From an uncultured Methylococcaceae bacterium (lineage in GTDB: Bacteria > Pseudomonadota > Gammaproteobacteria > Methylococcales > Methylococcaceae), in assembly GCA_903859815.1 (NCBI GenBank), contig CAIOOA010000262.1:1-41392 (forward strand): DNA of 41,392 nucleotides. Direction: 5' to 3'. Made by a program: the position numbers and the translations under genes. The notes beneath the pieces are model-generated. The model ran no database searches. It saw only the letters and a program-made list of their open reading frames with translations, and was not told the origin of the DNA. The stretch's first letter is position 1. Every line of letters begins with the position of its first letter. This document shows, piece by piece, positions 15,924 through 25,750 of this stretch.

Positions 15924-16793
15924 CTACCCCAACCTCTCCACCATCGCCTTGCCCATTTTCGATGGCGAATCGACAATGGACACGCCGGCGGCTTTCATTG
16001 CGGCGAACTTGGCGGCGGCAGTGCCTTTGCCACCACTGACGATGGCGCCGGCATGGCCCATACGCTTGCCGGGGGGCGCGGTGGTTCCAGCAATATAGCC
16101 AACGACGGGCTTGGTGACATGGGCTTGGATATATTCCGCCGCCTCTTCCTCGGCGCTGCCGCCGATTTCACCCACCATGATGATGCCCTTAGTTTGCGGG
16201 TCGTTCTGGAACATTTCCAGCACTTCGATGAAATCCAACCCATGGATTGGGTCGCCACCGATGCCGACGCAGGTGCTTTGTCCCAAGCCGGCACGGGTGG
16301 TTTGGTGTACCGCCTCATAGGTCAACGTGCCGGAACGCGAGACAATGCCGATGCTGCCCGGATTGTGGATGAAAGCGGGCATGATGCCAATCTTGCATTC
16401 GCCGGGGGTGATGACACCGGGGCAATTCGGGCCGACCAACTTGGCATCGTAAGCTTTCAGTGCGGCTTTGACTCGCAGCATCTGCAAAACGGGAATGCCC
16501 TCGGTAATGCAAACGATGAGTTTGATGCCCGCGTCGGCGGCTTCCAAGATCGCGTCGGCAGCAAACGGTGGCGGCACGTAAATCATGCTCGCCGTCGCGC
16601 CTGTGGAGTCCACGGCCTCGCGCATGGTGTTGAACACCGGCAGATTCAAATGGGTTTGACCGCCACGCCCCGGCGTAACCCCGCCGACTAATTTCGTGCC
16701 ATAGGCAAGGCATTGTTCGGAGTGAAAGGTGGCCTGTTTGCCGGTGAAGCCTTGGCACAGGAGTTTAGTGTTTTTATCGATGAGTATGCTCAT
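15924..16793 (-). CDS. sucD: Succinyl-CoA synthetase alpha subunit
   Basis: This 289-residue protein is SucD, which with SucC interconverts succinyl-CoA and succinate with formation of ATP or GTP in the TCA cycle. It has the CoA-binding Rossmann start ([19 protein letters not shown]), the [19 protein letters not shown] and [13 protein letters not shown] segments, and the phospho-histidine His247 in [14 protein letters not shown]. The length is normal. It lies 18 bases after an HhH protein gene that separates it from sucC, so the three genes probably form one transcript. Confidence 0.96.
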   Translation of the reverse strand: MSILIDKNTKLLCQGFTGKQATFHSEQCLAYGTKLVGGVTPGRGGQTHLNLPVFNTMREAVDSTGATASMIYVPPPFAADAILEAADAGIKLIVCITEGIPVLQMLRVKAALKAYDAKLVGPNCPGVITPGECKIGIMPAFIHNPGSIGIVSRSGTLTYEAVHQTTRAGLGQSTCVGIGGDPIHGLDFIEVLEMFQNDPQTKGIIMVGEIGGSAEEEAAEYIQAHVTKPVVGYIAGTTAPPGKRMGHAGAIVSGGKGTAAAKFAAMKAAGVSIVDSPSKMGKAMVERLG

Positions 16794-16811
16794 GCTGGGG
16801 AATCCAATGGG

Positions 16812-17573
16812 TTAAGAGGCTTGGGCGGGGCAAAAGTCCAAACGGCCCAGGCGGTTTTTGATTTCGCGGATGTCTTCACGCATTTCTTGCTGGTTTTCCA
16901 AAACTTTTTGAATTAACTGCATGAGCAGTTCTAAACTGGGTTCTGGTATGATTTTAATTTCTTCATCTCTCTCGCTCATGTACTGCCAAATGCTATGATC
17001 AAAGCAAGCCCGATCTTTGCCTAGGATGTCAGCGGTTGCGTTAATCACAGATTGTTCATACTCATAAGTTCTTAGCTTAAGTCCGGCCATTCCAAGAAAG
17101 CTTTTAAGATGCCGGTCAATAGCGCTGGTGGATATTCCAACTAGAATCTTGAAGTAGTCAACTGTCTTCGGTCCAATGCCGTTAATGGCTCTTAGCTTCG
17201 GCAAGTTTGAGTCTTGTGACAACCACTCTTGCAAGTCTGCTTCGGCTTCTACACCCTCGCTCTTAAATAGCTTGATAACTTGGTAGAAACGTTCGGCTCG
17301 ATCAATACCTTTCCAATCAAGAAACTCAGTTGCTGTAGTTGATTGCAGAGCATCCAGTATTGAACTTGTTGTACAAGCTTTTGGATATTGAGCGAGGATT
17401 TGGTCAACTCGTGGCTTAACGGTAGCGTTGTAGCGATTATTTGCCTGAAGAACAGCATCGGCAACGATTGCACCCATATGGTTGTAGCGATCCATAGCCG
17501 CCACAAACGTGAAGTCAGACAACGAGCGAACATACGAGGCTAGTATTTCCGCATCCTGTGGCACGACATTCAC
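16812..17573 (-). CDS. HhH-GPD (endonuclease III-like) protein inside the suc operon
   Basis: This 253-residue protein has a helix-hairpin-helix at about 124-141 ([17 protein letters not shown]), followed by AIDRHLKSF. In endonuclease III the sequence LPGVGRKTA holds the catalytic Lys and VDTH the catalytic Asp 18 residues later; here Lys136 and Asp153 are 17 apart. So the active-site pair of the HhH-GPD DNA glycosylases seems to be kept, but there is no C-terminal 4Fe-4S cysteine cluster. A coiled-coil-like C-terminus ([18 protein letters not shown]) is added. It starts with GTG overlapping the sucC stop (GTGA) and ends 18 bases before sucD. The composition is more A+T-rich than its neighbours, which suggests insertion into the operon. 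Confidence 0.7.
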   Translation of the reverse strand: MNVVPQDAEILASYVRSLSDFTFVAAMDRYNHMGAIVADAVLQANNRYNATVKPRVDQILAQYPKACTTSSILDALQSTTATEFLDWKGIDRAERFYQVIKLFKSEGVEAEADLQEWLSQDSNLPKLRAINGIGPKTVDYFKILVGISTSAIDRHLKSFLGMAGLKLRTYEYEQSVINATADILGKDRACFDHSIWQYMSERDEEIKIIPEPSLELLMQLIQKVLENQQEMREDIREIKNRLGRLDFCPAQAS

Positions 17574-18733
17574 CCCTTCACCGAAGCAACCACTTTCTTC
17601 GCCGCCTCGTCCAAATCCTCGGCGGGAATGATGGCAAGGCCGGATTCGGTGAGCAGTTGTCGGCCAGCAGGGGCGTTAGTGCCTTCCAGCCGGACTACAA
17701 CGGGGACTTTGACATCGACCTCTTTGACTGCCGCGATAATCCCATCGGCAATCATGTCGCAACGGACGATACCGCCAAAAATGTTGATTAGTACGGCTTT
17801 TACGGTATCATCGGACAAAATCAACTTGAACGCTTCGGTCACTTTCTCTTTGGTAGCGCCACCGCCTACATCCAAGAAATTGGCTGGCTCGCCGCCATGC
17901 AATTTGATGACATCCATCGTCGCCATGGCCAAGCCGGCCCCATTGACCATGCAGCCAATATTGCCGGCTAGGGTGATGTAATTCAATCCATGTTCACTGG
18001 CAGCATTCTCTTTGGCATCTTCCTGGGCAGGGTCGCGCAAGGCTGCGATGTCGGGATGGGCAAACAGGGCGTTATCGTCGATGTTGACCTTGCCGTCCAA
18101 AGCCAACAAGCGTCCATCGGCAGTGACGATCAGCGGGTTGATTTCGATCTGGCTGGCATCCTTGTCCAAGAAAAAGGAATATAGCCCTTGCATGAACTTC
18201 GTCAGGGCGTTGATTTGATCGCCTTGCAGCCCTAAGCCAAAACCAATGTCGCGGCATTGGTAAGCTTGCAAACCGGCAATGGGGTCGACTTTTTGGATCA
18301 GGATTTTTTCTGGGGTTTTCGCGGCGACTTCTTCAATCTCCACCCCGCCTTCGCTGGATGCCATGAACAGCACTCGCTCGCTGGCTCGGTCCACTAAAAC
18401 GCTGAGATAAAGTTCACGGGCGATGGGGCTGACTTCTTCCACCAATACGGCATTGACGGGCAAGGCCACTCCGCCGGTTTGGTAAGTGGCAAGGCTGGAG
18501 CCTAACATAGTTTTTGCCGTTTCAGCGACGGCATCCAAGCTGTCCACCAACTTGACACCCCCCGCTTTGCCGCGACCGCCGGCATGGATTTGTGCTTTGA
18601 CCACCCAGCGCTCGCCGCCTAATGCAGCAGCGGCGTGGCGGGCTTCTTCAGGTGAAAAGGCAGGGGTTCCACTAGGGACAGCGACCCCGTAACTGGCAAA
18701 CAAGCGTTTGGCTTGGTATTCGTGGAGATTCAT
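17570..18733 (-). CDS. sucC: Succinyl-CoA synthetase beta subunit
   Basis: This 387-residue protein is SucC, the ATP-grasp nucleotide-binding subunit of succinyl-CoA synthetase. The start [22 protein letters not shown] is the conserved family N-terminus, so ATG 18733 is chosen although the frame is open to 18880. Other landmarks are [30 protein letters not shown] and the C-terminal [16 protein letters not shown]. The length matches E. coli SucC. Its TGA overlaps the GTG start of an HhH protein gene placed between it and sucD, an unusual arrangement. Confidence 0.96.
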   Translation of the reverse strand: MNLHEYQAKRLFASYGVAVPSGTPAFSPEEARHAAAALGGERWVVKAQIHAGGRGKAGGVKLVDSLDAVAETAKTMLGSSLATYQTGGVALPVNAVLVEEVSPIARELYLSVLVDRASERVLFMASSEGGVEIEEVAAKTPEKILIQKVDPIAGLQAYQCRDIGFGLGLQGDQINALTKFMQGLYSFFLDKDASQIEINPLIVTADGRLLALDGKVNIDDNALFAHPDIAALRDPAQEDAKENAASEHGLNYITLAGNIGCMVNGAGLAMATMDVIKLHGGEPANFLDVGGGATKEKVTEAFKLILSDDTVKAVLINIFGGIVRCDMIADGIIAAVKEVDVKVPVVVRLEGTNAPAGRQLLTESGLAIIPAEDLDEAAKKVVASVKG

Positions 18734-18942
18734 GGGTTTCCTCGTCTGGATTGCACAAAAAAGGCTATTGCCTTGTTGCGGGTATTTTAGACCAGTCGAA
18801 CCCAAACTGCATCGAATAGCATAGCAAACAGACAAACTTGGTTTAGTTAACTTAAAGCCCAAGTCAAAAAAATTATTCAACCCCCCCGATTTGACCAGCC
18901 ATTCACCCTAGTGCATACCGAATGCTTATGTAAAAACCTGAC

Positions 18943-19383
18943 TCAAGCGTGATATTTTTCCAGACGCTTGAATTGTTCAATCGCAACTTTGGCTTTCGCA
19001 TTCAGCGTCTCGGTCAACTCGGAGTTTTTATAGATCTTGGGGAGCAAGCCTTCAGCCACTAAAGCTTCTTTGATCCACTTCTTAGCAAAACGGTAGTTGC
19101 CGGGGACGGGGGTTGTTTCACCCGTTTTAGGATCACGCAGATTCAAATGTTTATTCGTATCAACGACTGACGTGGCTGGTTTTGGCGTGGCGACACTGGC
19201 GGGTGCGGCAGGAGCGGGGGCTGCCGCCGCCGGTGCTTGCTTGGGTGGCGCGGGTATTGGTGCTGGAGGGCTGCCCGCGACTACCCGTTTCAATCCGTCG
19301 CCTGATTGAGAAACCGTTGCGAATACTTCGTATAAGGCATAAACCACGAAGATTGCGGTCAGGACTGCTAACAGTTCTGTCAT
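18943..19383 (-). CDS. Membrane-anchored protein with Pro/Ala-rich linker
   Basis: This 146-residue protein has one N-terminal membrane segment (LLAVLTAIFVVYALYEVFA), a low-complexity Pro/Ala linker (about 37-75) and a charged C-terminal domain of about 65 residues (KHLNLRDPKTGETTPVPGNY, AKKWIKEALVAEGLLP). The layout suggests a small domain tethered to the membrane by a flexible arm. AGGAG lies just upstream of the ATG. It precedes sucC on the same strand with a 209-base gap that must hold the suc promoter unless they are co-transcribed. I do not recognise the family. Confidence 0.7.
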   Translation of the reverse strand: MTELLAVLTAIFVVYALYEVFATVSQSGDGLKRVVAGSPPAPIPAPPKQAPAAAAPAPAAPASVATPKPATSVVDTNKHLNLRDPKTGETTPVPGNYRFAKKWIKEALVAEGLLPKIYKNSELTETLNAKAKVAIEQFKRLEKYHA

Positions 19384-19780
19384 GTAGTTCTCCTGAAATA
19401 ATTATTGTGGAGTGTGGAAAAAATGTCACGGTGGTTGTGGGTTGGGCAGGCTGGCCCATTATTCACCGATAAACCACGTACACCATAGGACGAAATGAGC
19501 AAAATCGCAATATCTAACGTTCATTTTCGCTGTTTTTGCTGGTTTGCGCCACTAGTCGCAATTGACATGAGTTTGAATAAGCGAAGCTTGCTTCGCTTGT
19601 CAAAGCAAGCTTCGACGCTCCGTATTCACATCCTTGCGTAACATCAGTAAGGTAAGCGCTTTATTTACCCGTTTTGATAGACCTTGATTTATTGGAAGGA
19701 CTACAATACGAGGTTGAGTGGCGTGAGGTAAATGTGCCTTCATGCCGATAAATTCTTTTTCATTAATTTAAGGTGCTCAG
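19384..19780. other. Divergent intergenic region with a strong palindrome
   Basis: About 400 bases lie between a leftward membrane protein gene and a rightward SDR gene. Apart from the inverted repeat at 19582-19614 I see no gene or RNA here. Promoters for both sides should lie in it, but I could not fix a -35/-10 pair with proper spacing. Confidence 0.4.
19582..19614. repeat. 12-bp perfect inverted repeat
   Basis: CGAAGCTTGCTT (19582-19593) and AAGCAAGCTTCG (19603-19614) are exact complements around a 9-base loop. There is no T run, so it is not a simple terminator. The loop itself (CGCTTGTCA) and left arm allow an alternative AGCGAAGC-type hairpin. A REP-like palindrome or regulatory hairpin is most likely. 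Confidence 0.7.
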
Positions 19781-20524
19781 ATGGAAATTGCAGGTAAAAA
19801 TATCATTATTACAGGTGGCGCACGTGGCTTGGGCAGACGCTTTGCCGAAGATCTGAAAAAAGCCGGGGGCAAGCCCTATGTGCTGGATGTCATGCAAGAA
19901 AGCCTCGATACGCTCAAAGCGGAAACTGGCATAGAAGGAGAAATTGTCGATGTCAGCAATGAGGCAGCAGTGGAAGCTTTCTTTGAAAAGTTCACCGCAG
20001 CCAATGGCCCGGTCGATGTCCTCATCAACAATGCCGGCATCACCGCCGACGCGCTATTCATCAAACAAAAAGGGGATGAAATGACCAAATTCCCACTCTC
20101 CAACTGGGAAAAAGTCATCAACATCAATTTGACTGGCGTATTCCTGTGTGCGAGGGAAGCTGCCGCCCATATGGTCAAGCACAAAGTCAAAGGCGTGATC
20201 ATCAATATTTCCTCCATTTGCCGCGTAGGCAATTTTGGGCAGACCAATTATTCGGCCTCGAAATCTGCCGTTGATGCGATGACGGTGACTTGGGCCAAGG
20301 AACTTGCCCGTTACGGCATCCGCGTTGGCGCAATTGCCCCTGGCTATATCAATACTGAAATGGTCGCCAAAATCAAGCAAGAAGTGCTAGACAAGCTCAT
20401 TGAGAAAATCCCCGTCGGTCGCTTAGGCGAAATGGAAGAAATTTCCAAGACGGCACAATTCATTATCGCAAACGATTTCTTCACCGGGCGCGTCATTGAG
20501 GTTGACGGAGGCATGAGAATATAA
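19781..20524 (+). CDS. Short-chain dehydrogenase/reductase (FabG/PhaB-like)
   Basis: This 247-residue enzyme is a classical SDR with the NAD(P) motif TGGARGLG (11-18), NNAG (83-86) and the catalytic Ser144 or 145, Tyr157 and Lys161 (YSASK). It ends VDGGMRI. Its TAA overlaps the ATG of a thiolase gene, so the two are coupled. A 3-hydroxyacyl-CoA dehydrogenase or acetoacetyl-CoA reductase role is likely in that context, either in beta-oxidation or in polyhydroxybutyrate-type metabolism. The Asp at the end of beta-2 (VLDVMQES) hints at NAD rather than NADP, which would favour a catabolic dehydrogenase. There is no synthase gene (phaC) nearby to settle it. Confidence 0.88.
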   Translation: MEIAGKNIIITGGARGLGRRFAEDLKKAGGKPYVLDVMQESLDTLKAETGIEGEIVDVSNEAAVEAFFEKFTAANGPVDVLINNAGITADALFIKQKGDEMTKFPLSNWEKVININLTGVFLCAREAAAHMVKHKVKGVIINISSICRVGNFGQTNYSASKSAVDAMTVTWAKELARYGIRVGAIAPGYINTEMVAKIKQEVLDKLIEKIPVGRLGEMEEISKTAQFIIANDFFTGRVIEVDGGMRI

Positions 20525-21702
20525 TGGAAGCATATATTGTAGGGGCATGTAGAACCGCCATTGGCAAGTTCAACGGAACCTTGGCCTCGCTGAATGCGAT
20601 TCACATCGGCGCAGAAGTCATCAAAGAACTCGTCGTTAGAACGTCCATTTCGCCGGAACAGGTGAACGAGGTCATTTTCGGCAATGTCATCCAAGCGGGT
20701 TTGGGCCAAAATACTGCCCGTCAAGTTGCCATTAAAGGCGGCTTGCCGGAGTCCATACCTTCCTTCACGGTCAATAAAGTGTGCGGGTCGGGATTGAAAA
20801 CCGTTGCCCTCGCCGGTCAGTCGATAGCGGCGGGTGAAAACCAAGTCGTGATTTCCGGTGGCACGGAACACATGACCAACGCGCCCTATCTGCTGAAAGC
20901 CCATCGCTTTGGGCAGCGCTTAGGCCATGGCGAAGTCACCGATAGCGTGATTTGTGACGCACTGTGGGACAAGTTCTATGACTGTCACATGGCGACCACC
21001 GCCGAAAACATCGCCGAGAAATATCAAATCTCGCGAGCCGACCAAGACGAGTTTTCCGCTTTATCCCAACAAAAAGCCGAAGCAGCCATCAAGTCGGGGA
21101 AATTCAAAGACGAAATCGTGCCGATCACTGTCAAGCAGGGCAAGCAGGAAACCGTCTTTGACACCGACGAACATCCTCGCTATGGCACAACAGTAGAGTC
21201 TTTGGCAAAGCTGAAACCCTCGTTCAGTGCGACGGGAACCATCACCGCGGGCAATGCTTCCGGCATCAATGATGGCGCGGCAGCGGTGTTAGTGGTCTCC
21301 AAAGCCGTCATGGAGCAACTGAAACCCGCTTGGGCATTCAAGATTCTCGGCTCGCAATCCTCGGCTTTGAACCCCGCCTTCATGGGCTTAGGCCCAATCA
21401 GCGCCTGTCAAGGCTTGTTGGCTCGTGGTTTGTGTTCCATCAACGATTTGGATTTGATCGAAATCAACGAAGCCTTCGCTTCCCAATCCATCCAAGTTCA
21501 CCGAGAAATGGGTTGGGACATGTCTAAAGTCAACGTCAACGGCGGTGCGATTGCCTTGGGTCATCCGGTAGGAGCCAGCGGAACCCGCGTGCTAGTGACC
21601 TTGCTGTATGAAATGATCAAGCGTGATTCCAATCTCGGCCTGACCTCGCTATGCATAGGCGGTGGGCAGGGGATTGCGATGTTGGTCGAACGAGTTAGAT
21701 AA
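20524..21702 (+). CDS. Acetyl-CoA acetyltransferase (thiolase)
   Basis: This 392-residue enzyme is a type II thiolase that condenses two acetyl-CoA or cleaves 3-ketoacyl-CoA. Catalytic residues are Cys87 ([10 protein letters not shown]), the His in [14 protein letters not shown], and the second Cys near the end (CIGGGQG). NEAFA is present. The length is standard for AtoB/PhaA. Its ATG overlaps the TAA of the SDR gene (TAATG). Together the pair would interconvert acetyl-CoA and 3-hydroxybutyryl-CoA, the first two steps of polyhydroxybutyrate synthesis or the last ones of beta-oxidation. Confidence 0.94.
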   Translation: MEAYIVGACRTAIGKFNGTLASLNAIHIGAEVIKELVVRTSISPEQVNEVIFGNVIQAGLGQNTARQVAIKGGLPESIPSFTVNKVCGSGLKTVALAGQSIAAGENQVVISGGTEHMTNAPYLLKAHRFGQRLGHGEVTDSVICDALWDKFYDCHMATTAENIAEKYQISRADQDEFSALSQQKAEAAIKSGKFKDEIVPITVKQGKQETVFDTDEHPRYGTTVESLAKLKPSFSATGTITAGNASGINDGAAAVLVVSKAVMEQLKPAWAFKILGSQSSALNPAFMGLGPISACQGLLARGLCSINDLDLIEINEAFASQSIQVHREMGWDMSKVNVNGGAIALGHPVGASGTRVLVTLLYEMIKRDSNLGLTSLCIGGGQGIAMLVERVR

Positions 21703-22025
21703 TGCAATAGGATGGGTAGTGGCAGGGACGCCGAATCCCATCAGTATTCCACCGGTTTACCGCTTGTGCAGCCGGTTAAAAAGTACACCATTTTTCAGTT
21801 ATACGCCAACGAACGTGTTTATTCGAAGGCTTATGTCAAACCATCGCCCACCCAAGTGGGAACCTCGAAAAAATCCGTACTTTAACTATCTCAGAGCGAA
21901 CAGTGCAAAGCTAATCAACCGGTTAGGTTCGTGGTGAACTTGTCGAACCGTAATCCCAAACAGCTTTTTTGAGGTTCCACAATTTCAGGGTTAAGAATTA
22001 CAATGAGAATTTGGAGAAATATCTA
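21703..22025 (+). other. Intergenic region before the phosphoesterase-CHAT pair
   Basis: These 323 bases hold no convincing gene. One open frame of 91 codons overlaps the thiolase end but lacks features of a protein. The boundary marks a change from G+C-balanced metabolic genes to more A+T-rich DNA, and the promoter of the next two genes should lie here. Confidence 0.35.
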
Positions 22026-23591
22026 ATGAATGATAAAGCCTATCCAGAATATAGCGAACTTTATGTGATTTCAGACCTTCATCTCGGTGGGAAACCGGGA
22101 ATGCAGATATTCTGTCAAGGAGAACGGTTAAAGCAATTTTTAGAGTGGCTTGGAAAACAAGCGGATGAACTGCTAGAAGGGAAACTCGCCCTCGTTTTGG
22201 CGGGGGATGTGATTGACACCTTGCCCTATCAGAAAGCTAAAAACTCATACATATCCATCGACAACGCAGTGGCTGTACTCGAAGAGATTATGAATGACAT
22301 TGCTTTCTATCCGGTTTTTGAAGGGCTTTCCACTTTCGTAAATGGAAATAACTGCGAACTGATCATTATGATCGGCAATCACGATCTGGAATTAGCCATG
22401 CCGGAGGTTCAGGAAGCACTGTTACAATCCATTGCAGACCAAAATTTTAATGACAAACAGATTAGAAACACTGTGGATGCTTCATCTGCTAGAGGTAGGG
22501 TGCGATTCTTCACTCAGGGTACTGGTTTTCGCTGTAAAGTGAGTGAAAAAAAGGTTTATGTCACACACGGAAACGAAACAGACAAATGGAATCATGTCGA
22601 TCACGAAGCTTTGCGAAAAACCATACATGCCCGCACACTAGGTCAAACATTCGACGTGAAAAACTGGAGTCCTAATGCGGGTACTCAGCTTGTGGTCAAT
22701 GTGATGAATGAAATCAAAGCCAAACACCCTTTCATCGATTTACTCAAACCCGAGGATTCAGCGGCGATACCTGTCTTGATGGCTTTAGATTTGGGGGTTT
22801 TCAAAAAATTTTGGGACGCGCTGACTGCCGCCGCCAAAAACATAAATCTGGAGCCGACAGTAGTACTCGGTAATAATGGTTGGACATTACAGAGTGAACC
22901 TGAATCTCTGAGATTGCTTTCCGAGGCAATGACAACGGGGATTTTCTCTAATGAATACTTTTCAAATAGCACACTTGTTGCAAGAGTTGAGGAAATGCAA
23001 AACAATGGTATTGAACCGGAGGATTTGGTTTCTGATGAGGGTGCTTCCCTAGGTTTTGGTAATGCGGCTAGAATCTTTGGTGAATATGAAATAAAACAGT
23101 GGTGGGGTAAATTATGGGGAAATCGTAGCGCCGAAGAAGCTTTACAGGAAACGCTGAAAAAATGGATCAAAAATGATAAAAGTTTTATGTTAGATAGTGA
23201 GGATGAAAATTACCAAGGCATACTTGGACAAATTGGTGATCGAGAATATTTTGATGTAATCATTGCCGGTCATACCCATTTACCTAGATGGATCAAGCCC
23301 GGAGCATATCAATATCGCCCCATTTATCTTAACACTGGAACTTGGGCCAGGATTATCGGCTTACGAGAAAAATGGCTAATGGACAAGGATTTATTTAAGC
23401 AAGTTCACGAGGCTTTAAAGCAGACGGATATGCGTAATTTGGATAATATAAAAATAGAGAAAAAGGAAAAACTAATTCTTGATGTCACTGTAGCCGCCCA
23501 TGTCAGTCAAAGCGAACCAAAGCTTGTCCGCATAATAGACACTGGTACGGCAGAGAATATACCTTCGAATAATAACATTTTAGAGTGGTAA
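22026..23591 (+). CDS. Calcineurin-like metallophosphoesterase
   Basis: This 521-residue protein has all five metallophosphoesterase motifs: SDLHLGG (16-22), GDVIDT (60-65), GNHD (117-120), THGNE (180-184) and GHTH (415-418), which bind two metal ions. The gap between the fourth and fifth motifs (about 230 residues) is much longer than in simple members and holds a helical insert (about 190-400) that may give specificity. ATG 22026 is chosen because GGAG precedes it; a TTG frame opens at 21969. The CHAT protease gene starts two bases after its stop. The substrate is unknown: a cyclic nucleotide, nucleic acid or phosphoprotein are all possible for the family. Confidence 0.85.
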   Translation: MNDKAYPEYSELYVISDLHLGGKPGMQIFCQGERLKQFLEWLGKQADELLEGKLALVLAGDVIDTLPYQKAKNSYISIDNAVAVLEEIMNDIAFYPVFEGLSTFVNGNNCELIIMIGNHDLELAMPEVQEALLQSIADQNFNDKQIRNTVDASSARGRVRFFTQGTGFRCKVSEKKVYVTHGNETDKWNHVDHEALRKTIHARTLGQTFDVKNWSPNAGTQLVVNVMNEIKAKHPFIDLLKPEDSAAIPVLMALDLGVFKKFWDALTAAAKNINLEPTVVLGNNGWTLQSEPESLRLLSEAMTTGIFSNEYFSNSTLVARVEEMQNNGIEPEDLVSDEGASLGFGNAARIFGEYEIKQWWGKLWGNRSAEEALQETLKKWIKNDKSFMLDSEDENYQGILGQIGDREYFDVIIAGHTHLPRWIKPGAYQYRPIYLNTGTWARIIGLREKWLMDKDLFKQVHEALKQTDMRNLDNIKIEKKEKLILDVTVAAHVSQSEPKLVRIIDTGTAENIPSNNNILEW

Positions 23592-23593
23592 TC

Positions 23594-25750
23594 ATGAAAC
23601 GTTCCCCTCATTTGACCCTTGAACTTCTCCGTGGCGGCACACCGCACAATCAACTCGTTTCACCTGCCATTGAGTATTTGGCCCTCTGCGGTGACGCAGC
23701 GCCTTATACATTGCATATTCCATTCGAGCATCGCGATTTGACCGATAGATTGCTTGCATTACGCTACGGATATCAGGGTGGACAAAAAAATGCGCAAAGG
23801 TTTCGTAAAGCCGAGCTAGAACGGCTGGCTCGTCAGATCGGCGACATACTGGGTTCCATCCCCGCCTTCGCCGCAGAAATTAGTGGCATTGACCCACCCG
23901 GCAATGGCGACATCGTACATTTGCGCTTAGTGTTGGCTGGCAATGAACTATCATTGATCCCTTGGGAAATTTCTCAAGTTCCCAGTGGACTGCCGGGGGC
24001 TGGCTTGTTTTTGTTATTGCAACCGCGCATACCCATTTCCACGACCCGTGAAGTGCGAGGGGCCAGTCGGCGGCAATTTACCTGGGATCGGAAACCTAAA
24101 GTCCTGTTTGTCACAACGAATGCCGGGGATTTTCCACCCAATACGATTGAAGCACATCTGCTCGGCCTGAGGCTTGCCTTGAAATCATGGATTTATGACG
24201 ATTGGGAGGGGAACGGTTGGCAGAAAGACCAGTATCCGATTGAAGTCCTAGAGTATGCCACTGTGGATAAAATCCGCGAAAAGTGCTTGGAGCAGGACTT
24301 TACCCATGTCCACATTCTTGCCCATGGCTGTCCGATTGGCGACGAGGGTGAATTGCGTTATGGGCTTCTGTTGCACAAGTCGAGTAACCCAGGAGATCGG
24401 GAAAGTGTCACTGGCGAGCAACTTGCCCAAGCTTTACTGCCATCGCGCTGCCATCGCAATGCCTCCGACCCGGTGATGGTGACGCTCGCCACCTGCGACA
24501 GTGCCAATCAAGCCGATGTCGTGAATGTCGGCGGCAGTGTTGCCCATACCTTGCATCACATGGGGGTGCCGTGGGTTATCGCCTCACAATTCCCCTTGAC
24601 GGTCACCGGATCGGTCATCTTGGCGGCTGACTTTTATAAAACTTTATTCGAAGGAGCCGACCCTCGCATGGCTCTTCATCAAGTTCGTCAACATCTCAAC
24701 ACCCGGTTCGGCGACCGCCATGATTGGGCGACTGTCGCCGCCTATGCCTCATTTCCGCCTGATTTCGACAATCAAGCCGAGGATTTTCGCCAACGCGCCA
24801 TGCGGCAACAGCGCAACCATGCCTTTGCCTTGGTTGATGAAGCGGTATTTGGATACTTAATTGCGGATGAAAAAACACCAAAACCCCTTTTCGAACAATT
24901 GACCAAACTGAAGGAAAGATTTCCCAAGCCTACGGCGGAGCAATTAACTAAAGCCCGTCATTTGGTCGAAGAATGCATTAACCGAATGGAGCAAATGGAA
25001 ACGATAGTGACGGATGAACTCACCCCGAGGACGAAGCAACTAGAGGCCAAAACTCGATTAAAGAATGCGGAGTTTTGGAACACTCGAGCAGGCTTGCATA
25101 AACGGGTTGCCGAGTTGCATTATCTTGAAATGAAAATACAGAACAAAGAAAATGCTGAAACTTGGATTGAGGATCTTCGCAAAGCATTTGAGGATTATAA
25201 AAAAGGCTTAAATCAAGACATCCCAGTCGATCACTGGTTGCTAGTTCAATATTTCGTTTTAAAGACTGTGATGTGTAAACTGTCTGGCAAAGAAACCAGC
25301 TTATCTCAACGTGAAAAAGTTTTATGGCAACAGGCTGATGCTTCCATAATGCTTGAACTGACCAGTGACAAACCCATTAATAAAATTTGGGCGCATTCCT
25401 CCTTAGCGGATTTTCTAATGGTATCTCAATTCATTCCACTCGAATTGCAAACTAAAGAAGTAAGCTCAAAAAAGAACCCACTCAAACCAAAAGACGTTAA
25501 AGATCAATTAGAGCAGATGTTGAAAACCGGGGAATGTATTGATACCAGTTGCGCGTTGTTTTCAACATTCCGTCAGTTTTGGCGCTGGCATCAATGGTGG
25601 TTGCCTGAAATAGAGAATAAGTCATCCGATAAACACCCGTCTGTTGATTCTGGAAAGGATGCCTACAAATTTCTATTCGAAGAGATTATCAACAAACTAA
25701 GCCCAAACTATAGCGTTTCCAAAACTGAGGTTAGCGAAACCAAGAAATAG
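23594..25750 (+). CDS. CHAT-domain (caspase-like) protease
   Basis: This 718-residue protein contains a CHAT domain at about 165-395. CHAT proteins are caspase-family cysteine proteases. The catalytic dyad is visible: His244 in HVHILAHG and Cys301 in TLATCDSAN, followed by VIASQFPLTVTGSV and a C-terminal helix with FYKTLFEGADPRMALHQVR. An N-terminal domain (1-160) and a long helical, charged C-terminal region (about 410-718) flank it; the latter is more A+T-rich and ends with lysine-rich residues. The start is ATG 23594; a GTG at 23585 overlapping the upstream gene is also in frame. CHAT proteases work in defence and regulated cell death (for example Craspase). The phosphoesterase neighbour suggests a two-gene module. 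Confidence 0.88.
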   Translation: MKRSPHLTLELLRGGTPHNQLVSPAIEYLALCGDAAPYTLHIPFEHRDLTDRLLALRYGYQGGQKNAQRFRKAELERLARQIGDILGSIPAFAAEISGIDPPGNGDIVHLRLVLAGNELSLIPWEISQVPSGLPGAGLFLLLQPRIPISTTREVRGASRRQFTWDRKPKVLFVTTNAGDFPPNTIEAHLLGLRLALKSWIYDDWEGNGWQKDQYPIEVLEYATVDKIREKCLEQDFTHVHILAHGCPIGDEGELRYGLLLHKSSNPGDRESVTGEQLAQALLPSRCHRNASDPVMVTLATCDSANQADVVNVGGSVAHTLHHMGVPWVIASQFPLTVTGSVILAADFYKTLFEGADPRMALHQVRQHLNTRFGDRHDWATVAAYASFPPDFDNQAEDFRQRAMRQQRNHAFALVDEAVFGYLIADEKTPKPLFEQLTKLKERFPKPTAEQLTKARHLVEECINRMEQMETIVTDELTPRTKQLEAKTRLKNAEFWNTRAGLHKRVAELHYLEMKIQNKENAETWIEDLRKAFEDYKKGLNQDIPVDHWLLVQYFVLKTVMCKLSGKETSLSQREKVLWQQADASIMLELTSDKPINKIWAHSSLADFLMVSQFIPLELQTKEVSSKKNPLKPKDVKDQLEQMLKTGECIDTSCALFSTFRQFWRWHQWWLPEIENKSSDKHPSVDSGKDAYKFLFEEIINKLSPNYSVSKTEVSETKK

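Noticed and set aside
15918-16691. 257-codon open frame on the plus strand opposite sucD
   Set aside because: It lies fully antisense to sucD, is rich in Gly/Asp/His from the mirrored codons and has no recognisable protein or ribosome binding site.
20344-20904. 186-codon open frame on the minus strand opposite the SDR/thiolase junction
   Set aside because: It is antisense to two well-defined enzymes and has no family features.
21662-21937. 91-codon frame after the thiolase gene
   Set aside because: It overlaps the thiolase end, has no ribosome binding site and no protein features.
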